DNA of 64,000 bases from Euglena gracilis (taxonomy: Eukaryota; Euglenida; Euglenophyceae; Euglenales), in NCBI GenBank assembly GCA_039621445.1, contig CP154955.1, positions 51,241,384 to 51,305,383 of the forward strand. The letters run 5' to 3'. Position 1 is the stretch's first letter; each line of letters starts with the position of its first letter. The notes under the pieces were generated by a model that saw nothing but the letters and a program-made list of their open reading frames with translations, was not told where the DNA came from and made no database searches. This document shows positions 37,397 to 50,679 of this stretch, in pieces. Made by a program: the position numbers and the translations under genes.

Positions 37397-39312
37397 CTGG
37401 GACCGTCGCCAACGCCGTCTCGAAATCACCCATGATGCATATCATATATTACATGTGAGTATATATAATATTTATTTATTTATTGTTATTCCTATTTATA
37501 TAATATAATATATACATGAATATATATTACATATATAATATAATATACATATACAATACTCCTATGCCAAGAGAGAGGACTTAGACATTGAATTGGAAGA
37601 ACTGCCACATTTGGATTAACCACGAACTCCGAAATGGAACCCCTGTCGCCCAACCACACTTTATGATTGAGTAAAAATAGGATTTTGGCAAGCCATCCCG
37701 AGTCTCAGACTTTGATTCCGTTTTGAATCAACCAAATGCCGCGATCCAAAGTGGTCCGCCGAGGTCTCCCCAACCCATGCATGGGAAGCCTTGGGGGGGG
37801 GGGGTCTGAACCCCCCTCCCAACAAAGGGGGGGGGGGTTGGGTCGGAAAATCCAGTCGCTCGCGACTGAAAAAAAAACACTGAAAAAATCGAAACACTGA
37901 AAAAATCGCTCGCGACTGAAAAAATTCCGAGAACCGGGCCGGGATCATGGTGATAATCCGTCGGTTCTCCTGGTGGCCCCGACCCGGGGGGGGGGGGGGG
38001 GGGGGGGGGGGGAAGGGGGGGTTTCGCCAGGGGTAAGCTTCGCTCTTACCCTAAAGGGATAAGAGCTCAGCGACCCCCCCTCCTATCTCGAAATTGAAGT
38101 GGGACGAGAGAGAGTTTTCGGGCGTATGGCCTGGCAAAATACCGGTTACTAGCCAAAAAATTAAAAAATGCACAATTTTTCTATGAAATTGAAAAAAAAT
38201 CATCCAAAGATGTCCCTTTGTTGAAACTTTTTGAAAACTTTTTATGTGGAAAGCATCAAATAGTGCAAGGTGCTCAAAAGCGCAGAAAAAGGGACATTTT
38301 TTGTTCATTTTCCGGCTCGGTATTTCGGGAACCTGCCAAGGAGGGGGGGCTGGGGATCCGGACACCCCTCCCAACATCAAGGCGGGGGGTCAGACCCCAT
38401 CCTACAACCTAATTCAAAACCGAAGGGCTTCCCATCTATCCCCTACCCAGCCACATCAACGACGCAGACCTTCTTCTTAATCTTGTGGCTCTTGATGCGC
38501 GGGGCGTCGGTGGCGGGCATCTTTGTTCATCTGCAGCGCCAGGCCATTCCTTCGAGGAGGCTCAAACCGTAACATGTTCCGAACGCGTCCTCGATCCCAG
38601 CTGCAAAAAATGACGAGATTTCAAAATTTGAGAATTTTTGTGTTCAAAAAACAATATAATATATCAATTTGAACCCATATGTTGAAAACTCCTGAAAGAA
38701 AATTTTTGATGTTTATGGGAACCTGAAAAATGATGGTCCGGGTCAATCAAGAAAAAACCCAAAAATAAACCCCCCCCCCCCCCCCCCCCGCCCCCGAAAA
38801 CCCCCCCCCGCACCAAACCCCCACCCTACACACCTCCCCTGAGGTTTCCACCCCTCGCCAAGCCGTACCCCCGCGCCCCCCCTTCCCCCAGTGAGCTACG
38901 CCACCGAGAGAAACAACGGCAAAGGTCCAAAAATGGGACCTGGATCTAATTTGGGGCGCGGGGTTAGCTAGACCCCCCTCATCCAGGGGGTCCGGGGGTC
39001 CCTCCATCCACGGAAAAAAATTCTTCTGGCGTTGCATGCTCGAGGTGGAAATGGGACTTTCTTTTGCCTGATTTTGTTCAAAAAAAAAATCACAAACCAG
39101 CAAAAAATTATTGGCAGTTTTTGGGGGTGGGGGCAAAGAAAACACTGGCGCTTCACCTCGGTCACTGGAAAAAATTCTCCCCTGGCCAGCCCTGCTTGCA
39201 GGCCGGGGGGGGGGCCACTAGGATTTCCACGTGCCAAATTTGGACTGGCTGCAGTTGAGACCCTAGTTCGCAATCCCCCCCGGGGGGGGATTGCGAACCC
39301 TAAAGCCGACAC

Positions 39313-39426
39313 CAGGTGCCATGGACGGCGGGATCTCGGCCCGACGCCGGCCCGGGTTTGAACGCGGCCCCGGACCGCAGCTGGCTCTTGGCCAGCACCG
39401 CGTCGAGGTCCTCGAACGCCTCCGGG
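39313..39426 (-). CDS. Candidate FCF2 upstream exon, unit 2
   Basis: Counterpart of 18,184-18,297 with the same TAG acceptor and 114-nt length. The first 26 codons (PEAFEDLDAVLAKSQLRSGA and onward) encode the same protein. The last part reads PASGRDPAVHGT instead of PAMGRDLSVHGT. The frame stays open to the proposed donor GTGTCGG in both. Confidence 0.45.
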
Positions 39427-41487
39427 CTACAGGCGGTGGGGGGGAGTGCGGCTGCCCAGTGCTCTGAATAGACCTCCTCCTCCCAATAAAGGAGGGGCCC
39501 TCGGACAGCCCTGGCAGGACAGGAAGCCCGGTGGGGGGGTCAGGGATGGATGGCAAGCCTTGGGGGGGGGACCCCCCACATACCTTAAAACTGAGGGAGG
39601 CCGGGAAAATTTTCGGTTCTGTGGACCGGCAAAGGCCTTGATACCAGGCCAAAATTGATCAAAACCCCCGATTTTTCTTTAAAATAAAAAAAAATGCTCA
39701 ATCTTTGAATTTTTTTGCACATTTTTTTGTGGAACACATCAAAACGTCAAAAAATGGGCAGTGTGCTCAAAAGTGAGGAAAAGGGGCATTTTTGCTCATT
39801 CTCTGGTGGAGAATTTTTTCGTTACTTTTGGAACCTGCCGAGGGGGGGTGCGGGGGACCAGACCCCCTCCCAACATCTACGGGGGGTCCAAAACCCCCCT
39901 GACACCGACCTCGAAACCGAAAGGCTTCCCTTCTATCCCTGGGGGGCGGGTTGTTGATCACCCACCAGGGGGGGGGGCCGTCGCTGAGCTCTTATCCCTT
40001 TATGGGTAAAAGCGAAGCTTACCACTGGGGAAAAGGGGGGGGTTTGACCACACGCCCTCCCCCCCTCTGGGTGGACCGTGAAAACCGCGGATTATCACCA
40101 TGACCCCGGCTCCGTTCCCGGAGTTTTTTTCCAGTCGCGAGCGACTGGACTTCTAGTATCTGAATCACCTCCGTTTGACCCCCAACTCCCCACCAGGCCC
40201 CCCCAGACCCCCAAATCCCCCACCCCCCCCCCAAATACCAGTCAAAAACCACCTTCGGACTTTTTTTTTGTGAAAATATTTTTTCCCATTGTTTTCGACC
40301 CACAAGACCCCAATACAGCAAGCACATTTCACAGCGACTCCGAAAATGCAAAATGGAACAGGACTTTTGGGGGGTTTACCTCCCCCCCCACCCCCCTCAC
40401 ACCCACTGAGGTTTGTGGGGGTCCAAAAACTGTTTACAATATGTGCTTGGACTTCACCTTTGGACAACACATGATGGCAGTTCCTGTCAATGCAGGCTGT
40501 GACTTCGTGAAGGTGACCATTTTCTGGCAATTTTTGGGGCATTTTATGGCCATTTTAGCCCAAAATGGTCACCCAACCCAGTATGGACTGCTTCGCCCGA
40601 GTTATTCAAGCGCGAAGGGGTCCAAACTGGGTAGGATTGGCCCGCCCCCCTCCCCCTCTTCCGACTCTGCCATTTCGCCGGGTTCCAAAAATCGGTCAAA
40701 TTTTTTTTCGAAAATATCTCGAGAAAACGTACATTATCTCCGGAAATGTCGGTCTGACGAAATGTACCCCCAGAGGCCCTCTGTCGCCCCCCGTTCGCCG
40801 TTTTGGCCACCGACACGCCTGGCCCATGTTTCGGCGCGCTTTTGCGGCCCAAAACGGCCATTTTGGGGTGTTTTTTTGGGGCCGTTTTTGACCAAAAATC
40901 GACTTTTCCAAAATATCTCGGCAATGAAGCAAAACCAAAGGAAAAATCCAGAGAGCAAAAATGAAGCAAAAATGAATTGGAATGCCCTATCCAACCATGC
41001 TTTACTTTTCCCCCAAATCTTCGTGCAGCCCAAATTACGGCCATTTTCCGGCCCATTTTAGCCTGTTTCAGGGGCCATTTTTGGGCTGTTTTGGGGCCAA
41101 AAATTGATGTTTTCAAAAAATCTCGAAAATGAAGCAAAATAAAAAGAAATGTCCGGAGACCTAATTTGAAGCCCTTAGCCCTATCTAACGGTATTTTGAT
41201 TTCCCCGCAACTCCCCTCCTAGCCCGAGTTACGGCCATTTTTCGGCCAATTTTGGCCATTTTGTACAGTTTTGGCTTGTTTTGACTTTTTGGGGTCAAAA
41301 AAGTCGAAAAAAATCGAAAAACTTTTTGCCCAGAGCGATGTTTTTTGGCTTCCTGGACCCGGAAAAACTGTTTTCGAGACGAAAATGAGCGTTTTTCGAC
41401 CCCCGTCCCCCTTTTTTTGGCCCGAAACCCATGGGCTTTGGGTCAAAACCGGGTCAAAAAAATAGAGAAAAAATATATCGAAAAAGA

Positions 41488-41488
41488 A

Positions 41489-41542
<54 letters not shown>
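41488..41542. repeat. (TA)n microsatellite, unit 2 only
   Basis: TA tract with one TGTATA break, inserted where unit 1 (about 20,310) has an A-rich sequence. Confidence 0.95.
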
Positions 41543-41545
<3 letters not shown>

Positions 41546-42503
41546 AATAATAAGAATTTTTGGCCCGAAACGATGTTTTTTGTCCGTCCCGGAAGGATTG
41601 TTTTTGAGCCGAAAATGAGCACCAAAATGTACCGAAAAACCGAAAATTTCTTCCCATAACTCCGCCTCTGCGTCCGATCCACATTTTCGGTTTTACAGTG
41701 TAAACCCGCACAAGGTAAAGAGCTCAGCACTATTCAAAACCTGGTCAACTATCGCCCCACCCAACATGGCACCGCGGAAGGAAGAATTCTTCGGCGCTTC
41801 GGCACCGAGGGAAAATTTTGGCCTAAATGGACCCCTGGAAGAAAAAAAAGGAAGAGGTGGGCGGGGGAGTTGGACTCACCCACCAGGATGGGAGGGGGGG
41901 TCGGTTAGGGATCCCTTACCCACCACCGTACGGTTTGGAGATTCCCGTTCAGCCCTGCCCGAGGGGGTTTTGACTTGGCAACCAAATCACCCCACCGCCG
42001 CCTTCGTGCGCTGCCGACTGCCGACCGGTGTGCATCATTTCCGGCGATGAATGCCACATTTCCGTGCCTGCCCTTAAATGCACCGAAAAGCCATTGAAAA
42101 AAAAATGTGTAATTTTGGGGGTCTGGGATGATTGCCCATCCCAAAAGAAACCCCCTGGGGTCTTGACATCCCGTCCAAAATGAACAACCCGAAGCTGGTG
42201 CGTGGACTTGAAAACACCGGTGTCTGAATACCCAAGCTCCAGTCAGAATGACATCCGAAATTGGACAATTTGTGGGACGTGAAAAGTTTTGACCATGGAT
42301 TTTTTTCTCACAAAATTTATGGGGGGGTTCAGCTGCAAGAAGCTGCAAGAAGCAAATCCCCCCGCGCCCACGCATCATCCAAGGAAAAATACCACAAAAA
42401 AGCTGCGTTGAACCCTACTTATATCCCTTGGGGGTTGCAGGTTCAGTTTTGGTGGTTGCCGCAAGTGACCCCACACCTCCGCACACTCCATCCCCCCACA
42501 GTA

Positions 42504-42868
42504 ACCCCCCCAAATAATACCCCCGGGGTATTATTTTTTCGCCGGAAGTCCCGGCCCGAGGGGGGGGGGATATTATTTGGGGGGGATAACACCCCAAAAT
42601 TTTCGAAAATTTTCGAAGTCCCGTAGGAGCCAAAATAGCACCAAAAACCCCCTTTGAGGTCATTTTTTGTACTTTCTTATGAAATTTATTAGTTTTTTGG
42701 AGGTCAGATGACCCAGAAAAATCGATTTTTTTCGTAATTTGTTGTCAGAAATTGTGATTTTTACCTACATTTTCAGGTCAAAATCCGGGCCTTCGGCCCG
42801 AAACCAAGAGGGGGGGGTATTATTTTTTGGGGGGGGTCATTGGGGGGGGTATTATTTGGGGGGAGGGT
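42504..42868. mobile_element. C-tipped element with TA target, unit 2 copy
   Basis: Duplicate of 21,267-21,662. It has the same ACCCCCC and AAATAATACC terminus on the left and GGTATTATTTGGGGGGAGGGT on the right. It is about 30 bp shorter through loss of internal G-run repeats. Confidence 0.6.
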
Positions 42869-44848
42869 TCATTTATATATTTGGCCGGGCTCCACGAGGT
42901 GTTATTCAACGCTGGCAAAGGGACGGGTCCACACCTCGACATCGAGGCACGGTGGGACCGCATAGCAGACTGCGGCTGCCCAGCAGGTGGAACGAAGGCA
43001 ACAAAGGGGAACAGGCCTGAGTGAATGTGTGTGCCTGCGTCCCTGGGGCGCGTGTGTTCGTGTTTTATGTTATTTTTTAGAGTAGGGCTCTGGGTTACAA
43101 TTATCGTTAAGAAAAGGCTAAGGGTCAGGGTTCGGCCAAAAAAAAAAGGAAGTTAAGCTGAATTCAGGCCGAAAATTCAGGGCATGTTTGGGCCAAAATT
43201 TAGGCCCAATTTTGGCCGAACAGGCCCAAAATTCTAACCCGAACCCTAACGCTAACCCCCAATCCTAACCCTAACCCTTTCAATTTACCCCAAACCCTAA
43301 GCCCATTCCTGGAGTAGGAATGATGTATTTCGCTTTTTTTCCGGGACACCTCCCACGAAGATAATGAAGAAACAAAACATGCAAATTGACTTTGGGCCCA
43401 CTTCTTAAACCAGGGGGGGTCCCAACCCCCCCCCCCCCCCGGAGGGGGGGCAGCAGTTAGAGGATACCAACCAATGGTCAACGCTGCCTTGAGCTGTTAT
43501 TTACTGCACCGTGCGCCGCTTCGCTTGGAATCGCTTGTATGTGGTAAGGAAAAGAACCCTAGACATCGGACAGGCATCGGAAAAAGGCGAAAATTATTTT
43601 TGTCTGGAACAAGAACGACATTCTTCTCAAATGATTCAAAAAGCTCACTTGAGGTCTAAAACTGTGCTTTTGGGGGCGGTAACCTACACAAAAACACGAA
43701 CACAGAGTGACACAATGCGCAATATAACACAAAGACAATAATGACAGCAAATAAAAACAACGCACACATGGTTTTGGACTCCAACTCAAAAATAATGACT
43801 TCATCATCCTCTGTGAGTATATATTTTTATTGATTAGCAGATATTTCTTATTGATTCTTATTCTTATTGACAGGGGAGACTTATTGACATGGCCAGGTCC
43901 ATCTTTGGTTCAAGTTCAAGGCATGAAAAAAATGGCACTTTGTGATGAAGATAGAGTGATATCTCCCTCTCTGGTAGGCGAAAGTGATACCCCCCCCCCG
44001 TGCCTCATTTCATTTCTCCGGGATGGGGGAACCCACCAATTCCCCTCATCCAGGTTCCAACAAACAATGTGAACCCCTTGTACCAGCTGCAGTTTGGTGA
44101 CTGGTGGGGGATGCAGAAGTTGGGGGGGGGGGGTTGGGTTGGGCAGGGAATAACGAAAACTGGGCAACAATCAGGTTTCTGTCTGGTTTCTCACCTCAAC
44201 GAGTAACCCCCAGAGCAAAAATCCATGAAGCAACACGACAATAAAATTCGTCAAATAGCGGTCAAAAATTCACAAGCATCCGTACGTCTCCTCCCAGAAG
44301 CATTTGACAAAAATCCATGAAACCGCCCAACATCGTTGGCAAAACCCCTCCTGCAGGACAAAAAGGCATTCTGTGTCCACTTTAACCCCCCGCCCCTTCC
44401 GGTGCACCAAACTGGGTCCCAGACGTTCAACTAAAAATCCACAGGGAAAAAATGGACCAAAACTCGACATTTTCAGCGAAAACGGCGAAACACCGGGGGA
44501 AATTGATTTCAGGCGCCCTTGACCTGTGCCAAACAAATCAAAACGTCAAATATGCAATTTTCAACTTTTTGGTTTCCGACCCCGTTCAAGCCCCAGACCA
44601 CCCCTTTGTTGGCCCTTTGGCCCAGAGGGGGAGTGGTCCTTAAAAAACTAAAAAAAAAACTTCACGTCCCTTGAGGACCGCCTGGGTGTTATCAGTCGGT
44701 CCATAAGCTGCTTTGCCATTTGACCCAGAAAATTGGCAAACAAAAGCTGAGTGGCAGACGTTGCAATTAAACAGCAACGTAGCCCCAATTGCTCAGGCAA
44801 GAAGTCTTGCTCCAATTAACCTGGAGCAAGACAGAGGAAGACTTTCAG

Positions 44849-44953
44849 CAGGGGGGGGAAATGCAACTTGGCCCTTCAAATTATGCAAGTCAAAAAAAAT
44901 GCAAAAAAATGCAAAAAAAATGGAAATTATGCAAGTTGCATCCCCCCCCCCTG
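44849..44953. mobile_element. 105-bp hAT-like MITE, present only in unit 2
   Basis: The inverted termini are CAGGGGGGGGAAATGCAACT and, on the other strand, CAGGGGGGGGGGGGATGCAA, about 22 bp each. The flanks are CTTTCAG (44,842-44,848) and CTTCCAG (44,954-44,960), a 7-bp target duplication with one later change. Unit 1 has a single CTTCCAG at 23,911-23,917. The interior is A-rich with TGCAAAAAAA repeats. It lies at the 3' edge of the candidate exon starting at 44,955. Confidence 0.82.
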
Positions 44954-44954
44954 C

Positions 44955-45140
44955 TTCCAGCCAGGGGGCGGGTGCCGCACACTGGCAGCGGTTTGCAATC
45001 GACACCCGCCAGCCTTTCCCCTCGCACTCCCCGCTCGCCGTGCACGACACATGCGGGAATCGGTGCAGCAGGCAGGTTTCGGGCGCCGGCCGGGTCAGTT
45101 CCATACGGCAGTCGGTGGTGAGGGCCGTCGCACGGGGGGC
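44955..45140 (-). CDS. Candidate Cys-rich exon, unit 2
   Basis: Counterpart of 23,912-24,103 with the same reading frame (MELTRPAPETCLLHRFPHVS, CTASGECEGKGWRVSIANRC). The 5' boundary differs because unit 2 has lost about 16 bp of GGCATAAGCTGCCAATC. The small transposon at 44,849-44,953 separates the exon end from the GTCTTC donor used in unit 1, so splicing of this copy may be altered. Confidence 0.45.
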
Positions 45141-46480
45141 ACTTGGTCAGGCCCTGGGTTAGGGTTTGGGGTTCAGGCTAGGTCCACTACCCCCGCCCCC
45201 CTGCAGACTATCCTGGCGCATTGGCACGCATTTTGGCCCAACCGGCTGGGGGGCAACGTTGGGGGTTGACTCTGACAAACTGGCGAGCCAGCAAGCAAGC
45301 AGGGCGATGAGGTAGCGAGATTGGGTTGCCGAAGCCGGAAAACCAATCAATCGCTGGGGACCTCCAAGGAGAGAGGTCTGGGTGGGAGTCAACATCCCGT
45401 CAGAAAACCGGCTTTCCGACGGCAGCTGGACAGACAAGTCGCCCAAGTTGGGCGCCTCATTTGCCTGGCTTCCCGCAGTCTGTCACCTGGCGTCTGCCAT
45501 GGGCTGCCCAACAGCCATACAGCCCGGGTTAATGACAGCTCCACCCCAAGGCAGGTAGCTCCACTCGGCAACTGCTATTCTGGCAATCGAGAACCCCACC
45601 TCCCCCTCCGCAGACCAAGGGCCCTGCCCCCAGGGTCAAACGAGCTGCTGTTCAAAGCGCACTTGATGTTCCCGCACGGCCAACCCTGGCCCTGTTCAGG
45701 AACCCTCGGACCCCAATTAGGGATGCTTCCACACCGCCCACGTGGATGATATGAGAAAGATTCATTTTTGGGGCATATTTAAAAAAAGCAATTTACTGAA
45801 ACGCGGCTGAAAAGATTGCACATGTGGTTGTTCTCATGTGATGCGCAGTGATCATCATGTACCCACCACCACCACGTGTGGCATGTGGTGGATGCGATGT
45901 GAAACCATGCTTTTCTACGTTGTTCCAAAGTCAATTTCTCGTCTATTTTAAACACGAGCCTGAACCCAATACTTCCCAACTCCCCCATAAGGTTATGGCA
46001 AACGTGTTTCGTGCACAGAGATAATACAGAGTTTGCGGTGTTAAGAGCCGAGGTGCAACTGGGTGCCTGTGTGCCTGAGGGCATGGTCAGAGGGACCTGT
46101 GAATGGAGTGACCACCACCCATTATGAGGTAATAATGTAAAAAAAAATCAGAATATGGGATAAATTGAAAACAGAACTTCATTGCACAGACACGCAAGAG
46201 GGAGAGGGAGAGAGAGGCTATTTTAACCAAAATATATTCAAACGGTAATTTAATAAAACGAAATTTAGTTTAAAATCTAATTTAGTTTTAAAGTTTAGTA
46301 TAAAATAAAATCTCAAAAAATAACAAAAAAATTAATGCAAAAAAACAGAACATTGTGGAAACAAAAACGCCGGGATCATATCTGTGCTCAAAATGTGGGA
46401 AGTGCAGACTGCACACAAACCATGCGTTGTGTCTGTCACAAGCACCACCACCGTAAAAAGAAATACAAATAGCCCCTCAC

Positions 46481-46578
46481 CAGCTGGCACAGCGCCCTCG
46501 GATCATCGGGCTTCCCCCAGTGCGGACGTGGAGAGGGCGTTGGGGTGGACACTGGAGACTGGGTGTAGTTCCAGGCGC
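46481..46578 (-). CDS. Candidate exon, unit 2, minus strand
   Basis: Identical to 25,474-25,571, with acceptor CCCAG, donor GTGAGG and peptide GKPDDPRALCQL at its end. Just downstream in the proposed intron, unit 2 has an extra ACCACCGTAAA. Confidence 0.48.
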
Positions 46579-46659
46579 CTGGGTTAAGCCGGCACCCCTC
46601 ATGCCCAGTTTGGGGAACCGAACCGCCCCCCGGCAGGGACTTGCAACCCGGCGGCAACC

Positions 46660-49600
46660 TAACAGCATACGTCCTTTCACGCGAACGCCCCTGGGCAGAT
46701 TCTCGGGTCTAACACTTGCAACGGTCGAATGGTTGATTTGATGTTGAAAATAATTATGTAAACATGTATGAAAATAATGATATACGTGTAATTATGTAAT
46801 TAAGAAATGCTTTTCTAACCCCCCCCAATGATAACCCCTGGTATAAACCCCCCAAAAAACTTTGCCCCCTGCAAAGCTAGTGGATGAATCTTTTTGGCCA
46901 GACCCCCTGCAAAATTATTTGGGCAATACCCAAAACCGTTGATGGACCCATTGACCAAAATGAAATTTGTTATCATTAGCTGCTTCCTTGTAAAGGGTGG
47001 GGGCAAAGCAATTCGGGCCGGACACGCAAAGCTTAAAGGCACTGCAAAATTATTTGGGGGGTCACTGAGCTCCTCTACATAAGAGCAAAACTTACTACAG
47101 AAAAATTTGAAAATTTCAAAATAACTCCAAAATGTTGGGGAATCAAAGGAAATCACTGGGGACCTAAAATAAAGCCCTTGGGACCGCTATCGCCCCATAT
47201 GGGCGGCCAGGGCCAGTTGTGCGCCTGGGCTGGGCTGGGTCGTTGGGCCGCCACCGCTAGGCCGGGCTGGGCCGCTTCCGCCGCTTTTCCAAATTGAGCT
47301 GGGCTGGGCTGGGCCGCCTGGTCGGGCCGAAGGTCTGCCCTGGCAGCACAAGCCTCAAACAACTGCTGCGGCATGGCACCATCAGGGACGTAAAGAGCTC
47401 AGCACTACACAAAACTGGGTTTAGAATTTGGACACCCAACTCAGAGGTTGGGAGGTCATCATTGGGGGGTTATCATTTGGCGGGGGGAAAAAAAACTCCA
47501 CAGCCAAAAGTTGGCCCCAAGAAGCGATTCAACAGGCTCTGGAGGCTGGGAATGGGCTTTGGGCTGTATTGGAAAAGGTAGCCTGGCAGGCTCAACGCCC
47601 TCCCCGACCCGTAAAGCTGTGTAAGGGTCAGGGTCAGGGTGACAGGGGAGGAGATCCGGACCCTCTGCGGCCAAGGGGGGAAAACCCCGTTCATTTTTGG
47701 CCCTGGTTAGTGCATTTTCTCCGGGTGGAGGCATGACAAAGAGGGAGGACCCCCCCCCCCCCGATGGAAGCGCGGGGCTGCTACAAGCGCGAGGGAGGTC
47801 CTTAAGGAAACAAAAAAAAAAAACTCCGCTGTCCCAGCACATTCAGTAACATCAGTGAGAAATACACACAAAAATGGACACAGAGATTTGGCATTTTTCG
47901 GCGAGAACAGGTCGACATCGGGGGGAAAAAATTGGTTTATGGCAGCTCCAGTTCGGCGCTGGGCTGTCCCTTTGACCGGAGGGGGGGGGGTCCTCAAGAA
48001 ATTAAAAAAAGATTCCCCGTCCCTTAAGGACCGCCGTGACAAGCGCAGGGTCCAAAGAAAAGCATACCCATAGCCATACCATAGCCATACCCATAGCCGC
48101 CAAAAGCGACGGTCCGCTACATGCACCCCCCCCGTTTTGATGGAACTCCCAAAGCAAATCCACAGAAAACCGCACACGCAGGGCCCAAACAGAAACACAC
48201 CCCTGCCGTGAAAAGCATCCGCTCTCCGCGCACTCGCTTCTATTTGGGGGGGGGGTGCTATTTTGAAGAAAAAAATCGAGCAATTGTGAGAAACTGACCG
48301 CACTTGTCATCCCAGCGCCTGTCGGAGATCCCTTGGTGACCCCCGGGGCGGGCAGCGTCGAGGGGGGGAAAGCTGGGCCGCGGTGCCGCCATTCCACCAA
48401 AGCGCTTCCAAGACACCTCCAGAGGGAGTCCCAGTGTCCAGGGAATGTCGGTTTACCAACCCGGGTGCCTTGTGCTATGGGGTACCTGGCCATAGCAGCC
48501 CCCCCCCCCCCCCCCCGGGAGGGTTTGGTTCCCAGCCCTGCCGACCCAGCCAATTTACCTTAAAACTGGCTGTTTTCGGGGATGGCGCCTTCGGCAGGGC
48601 GGGGGAGAATGTTCAGTCCCAATGCATTCCATGAAAATTCCACTGGAAAAAAAAATGGCCAAAAAACGGCCGCATTTTGGCGAAAACGGGGCAAACTTGC
48701 AGAAAACGTGCGTTCTGGCAAAACGTCAAAAATGCATTTTCGGATTCTTTTCTTAATTTTTGACCCGGTTCGACCCCTGGACCGGCCATTGGCCGGCCAT
48801 TAGGCCCAAGAGCGGTCCTGAAAGGGCGGTCCTCAGCAAAAATAAATCCCGTCTGGTGTGGACCTCCCTGGCCGTCAGTGCTTGAGGGGGGGTGCCCAGT
48901 AGCACTACCCCGACCTCCTGTTTCCAGCAACGGACCCAAAAATAAGGCCAAGGCGTTATTTTTTTTTTGCGGGGTGACCTAAATGCAATAAATTATTTTG
49001 TCCTGGCACATTTAACTCACATGAAAAAGACAAAAGTCAAAATCTTTCCTGGAAGACACATGGGGAACAAGGAACAAGGTTCGTAGTCTCCTTGGACCAT
49101 CGTCCAAACAACATCAAAACATTCAAAATTTATTTAATTTCGAAATTTCGAAATTTAATTCGATTCTGTTCGAGGCCTAGACCGGCCTTTGGCCAGCACT
49201 CAAGGCCTGAAGGGGCAGCCCTGTCTCTTATGGACCGCGATGTTTGGCCGATGGAGTACATGACGAAGACAACAATTCTTAGTTGGTCACATGGCCGTAC
49301 TTCAATTCCCGCCCACCCGTCACTCTTCCGCGATGACTCCGGATAGTGGACGGCACCGTGAGCGGAGGTTAAGGCAGGCAGGGGACCACGGACAGACAGA
49401 AACGGGAATATTGGCGACTGGGTCGGAGGAGGTCAGCAAGCGCCGGGACTGGAGGGCAAAGCTGCCACCTGCTGTGGCAGGGGGCCCTTAAGTGCACCCC
49501 CCCCCTTTTTGCCCACCGACTGGGTTCACACAACCCCTGACCGGGGGGTGGTCGTGCGACTGAGTGCCAAAAACAAACCAATTTTCAAAGCCATCTGCGA

Positions 49601-50679
49601 CCCCCCAGCGGGGGAGGGCCTGGTTTCAAACAAAAGCGATGGCAACAATTAACTACTGCCCCCCCCCCACTGGGTGGGGGACCGTTTCCCCAACCAGGGA
49701 CTTCAGCCATCCCGGCGAAACCTCCGCCCCCCATTTTCCCCTGAGAAATTGCGCCGGCTCTCCTCCGACTTTGCTGACCCGAAGAAGAATTGACCAACGG
49801 ATACCATTTGGGTACCCACTTGTCCGAAGAAACAAAATGACGGATGCGGCACGTCCCAAGAAAAACCTGACATCGGAAAGCAAACCAAACGGAAGATCCA
49901 GTTTGTGGTCCAGGTCGCAATACGTTGCGGAACTAGCGAGTCCAAAATATGTGTGCCCACAATGACAAGTTTGTGGGCGATTTGGAAAAAGTTTTGATTC
50001 CAAGTGAAGGTCCAGCCTTCCAAGTGAAGACTCATTCCCTGCAAGAAAATGAAAAATCAACCCCCCAAAAAACATTAAAAAACATACATTGCAAAACAGG
50101 GGTTGGGTGTGGGGGAAAGAGTACAATTTGAGCGGAAATTTGACATTGCACAGCTCTTTTTGGCAATTAAACTATGAATTTTTTTGCATAGAAATGGCAC
50201 CGTCCGTCTGCTTTATGAAACACTCAAGCATTGTTGATAAATGCTTGTTACCACTGAAAATGTATATCACCTCCCTCAAATTACTCCCCAGTTAAACCCA
50301 GTGAATTCACCTCCGTACCTTTGCGACTGTCTCCTATTTCAAGGCGGCCAACGTTGGATAATTTGAACAGAAACAAACTACTCCACAAAAAAAACCAGAA
50401 TGTTTCAACTGGGAAATTTAACAGGCCCTTGTCCCAGACACTGCATTGCTCCAAGATTCTGTCGTTGCACAGGGAGGGTGTCAATGACACACCTTTCCAA
50501 GACACGGTACTTCAATGAAAAACGCTGGATGATGTCCTAGAAAAAATGCCATTAGCACAGGGTGTCACCTTGTCCTTCTCGGAAGGTAATTAAAAAAAAA
50601 CGGGACGCCTTATCTGGCCACAACAGGTGGGGAGGAGACGTTGCGACCTGGCCCGTCAGACAACACGTCTGGCACTGCG
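46660..50679. other. Repeat-rich stretch without assigned genes, unit 2
   Basis: Duplicate of 25,650-29,694. It carries the same GGTCCTTAAG-family repeats (47,730-49,250) and the same ambiguous GC-rich patch (49,360-49,490). A 10-bp insertion, TTGGTGACCC, is seen at about 48,333. No gene can be supported. Confidence 0.4.
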
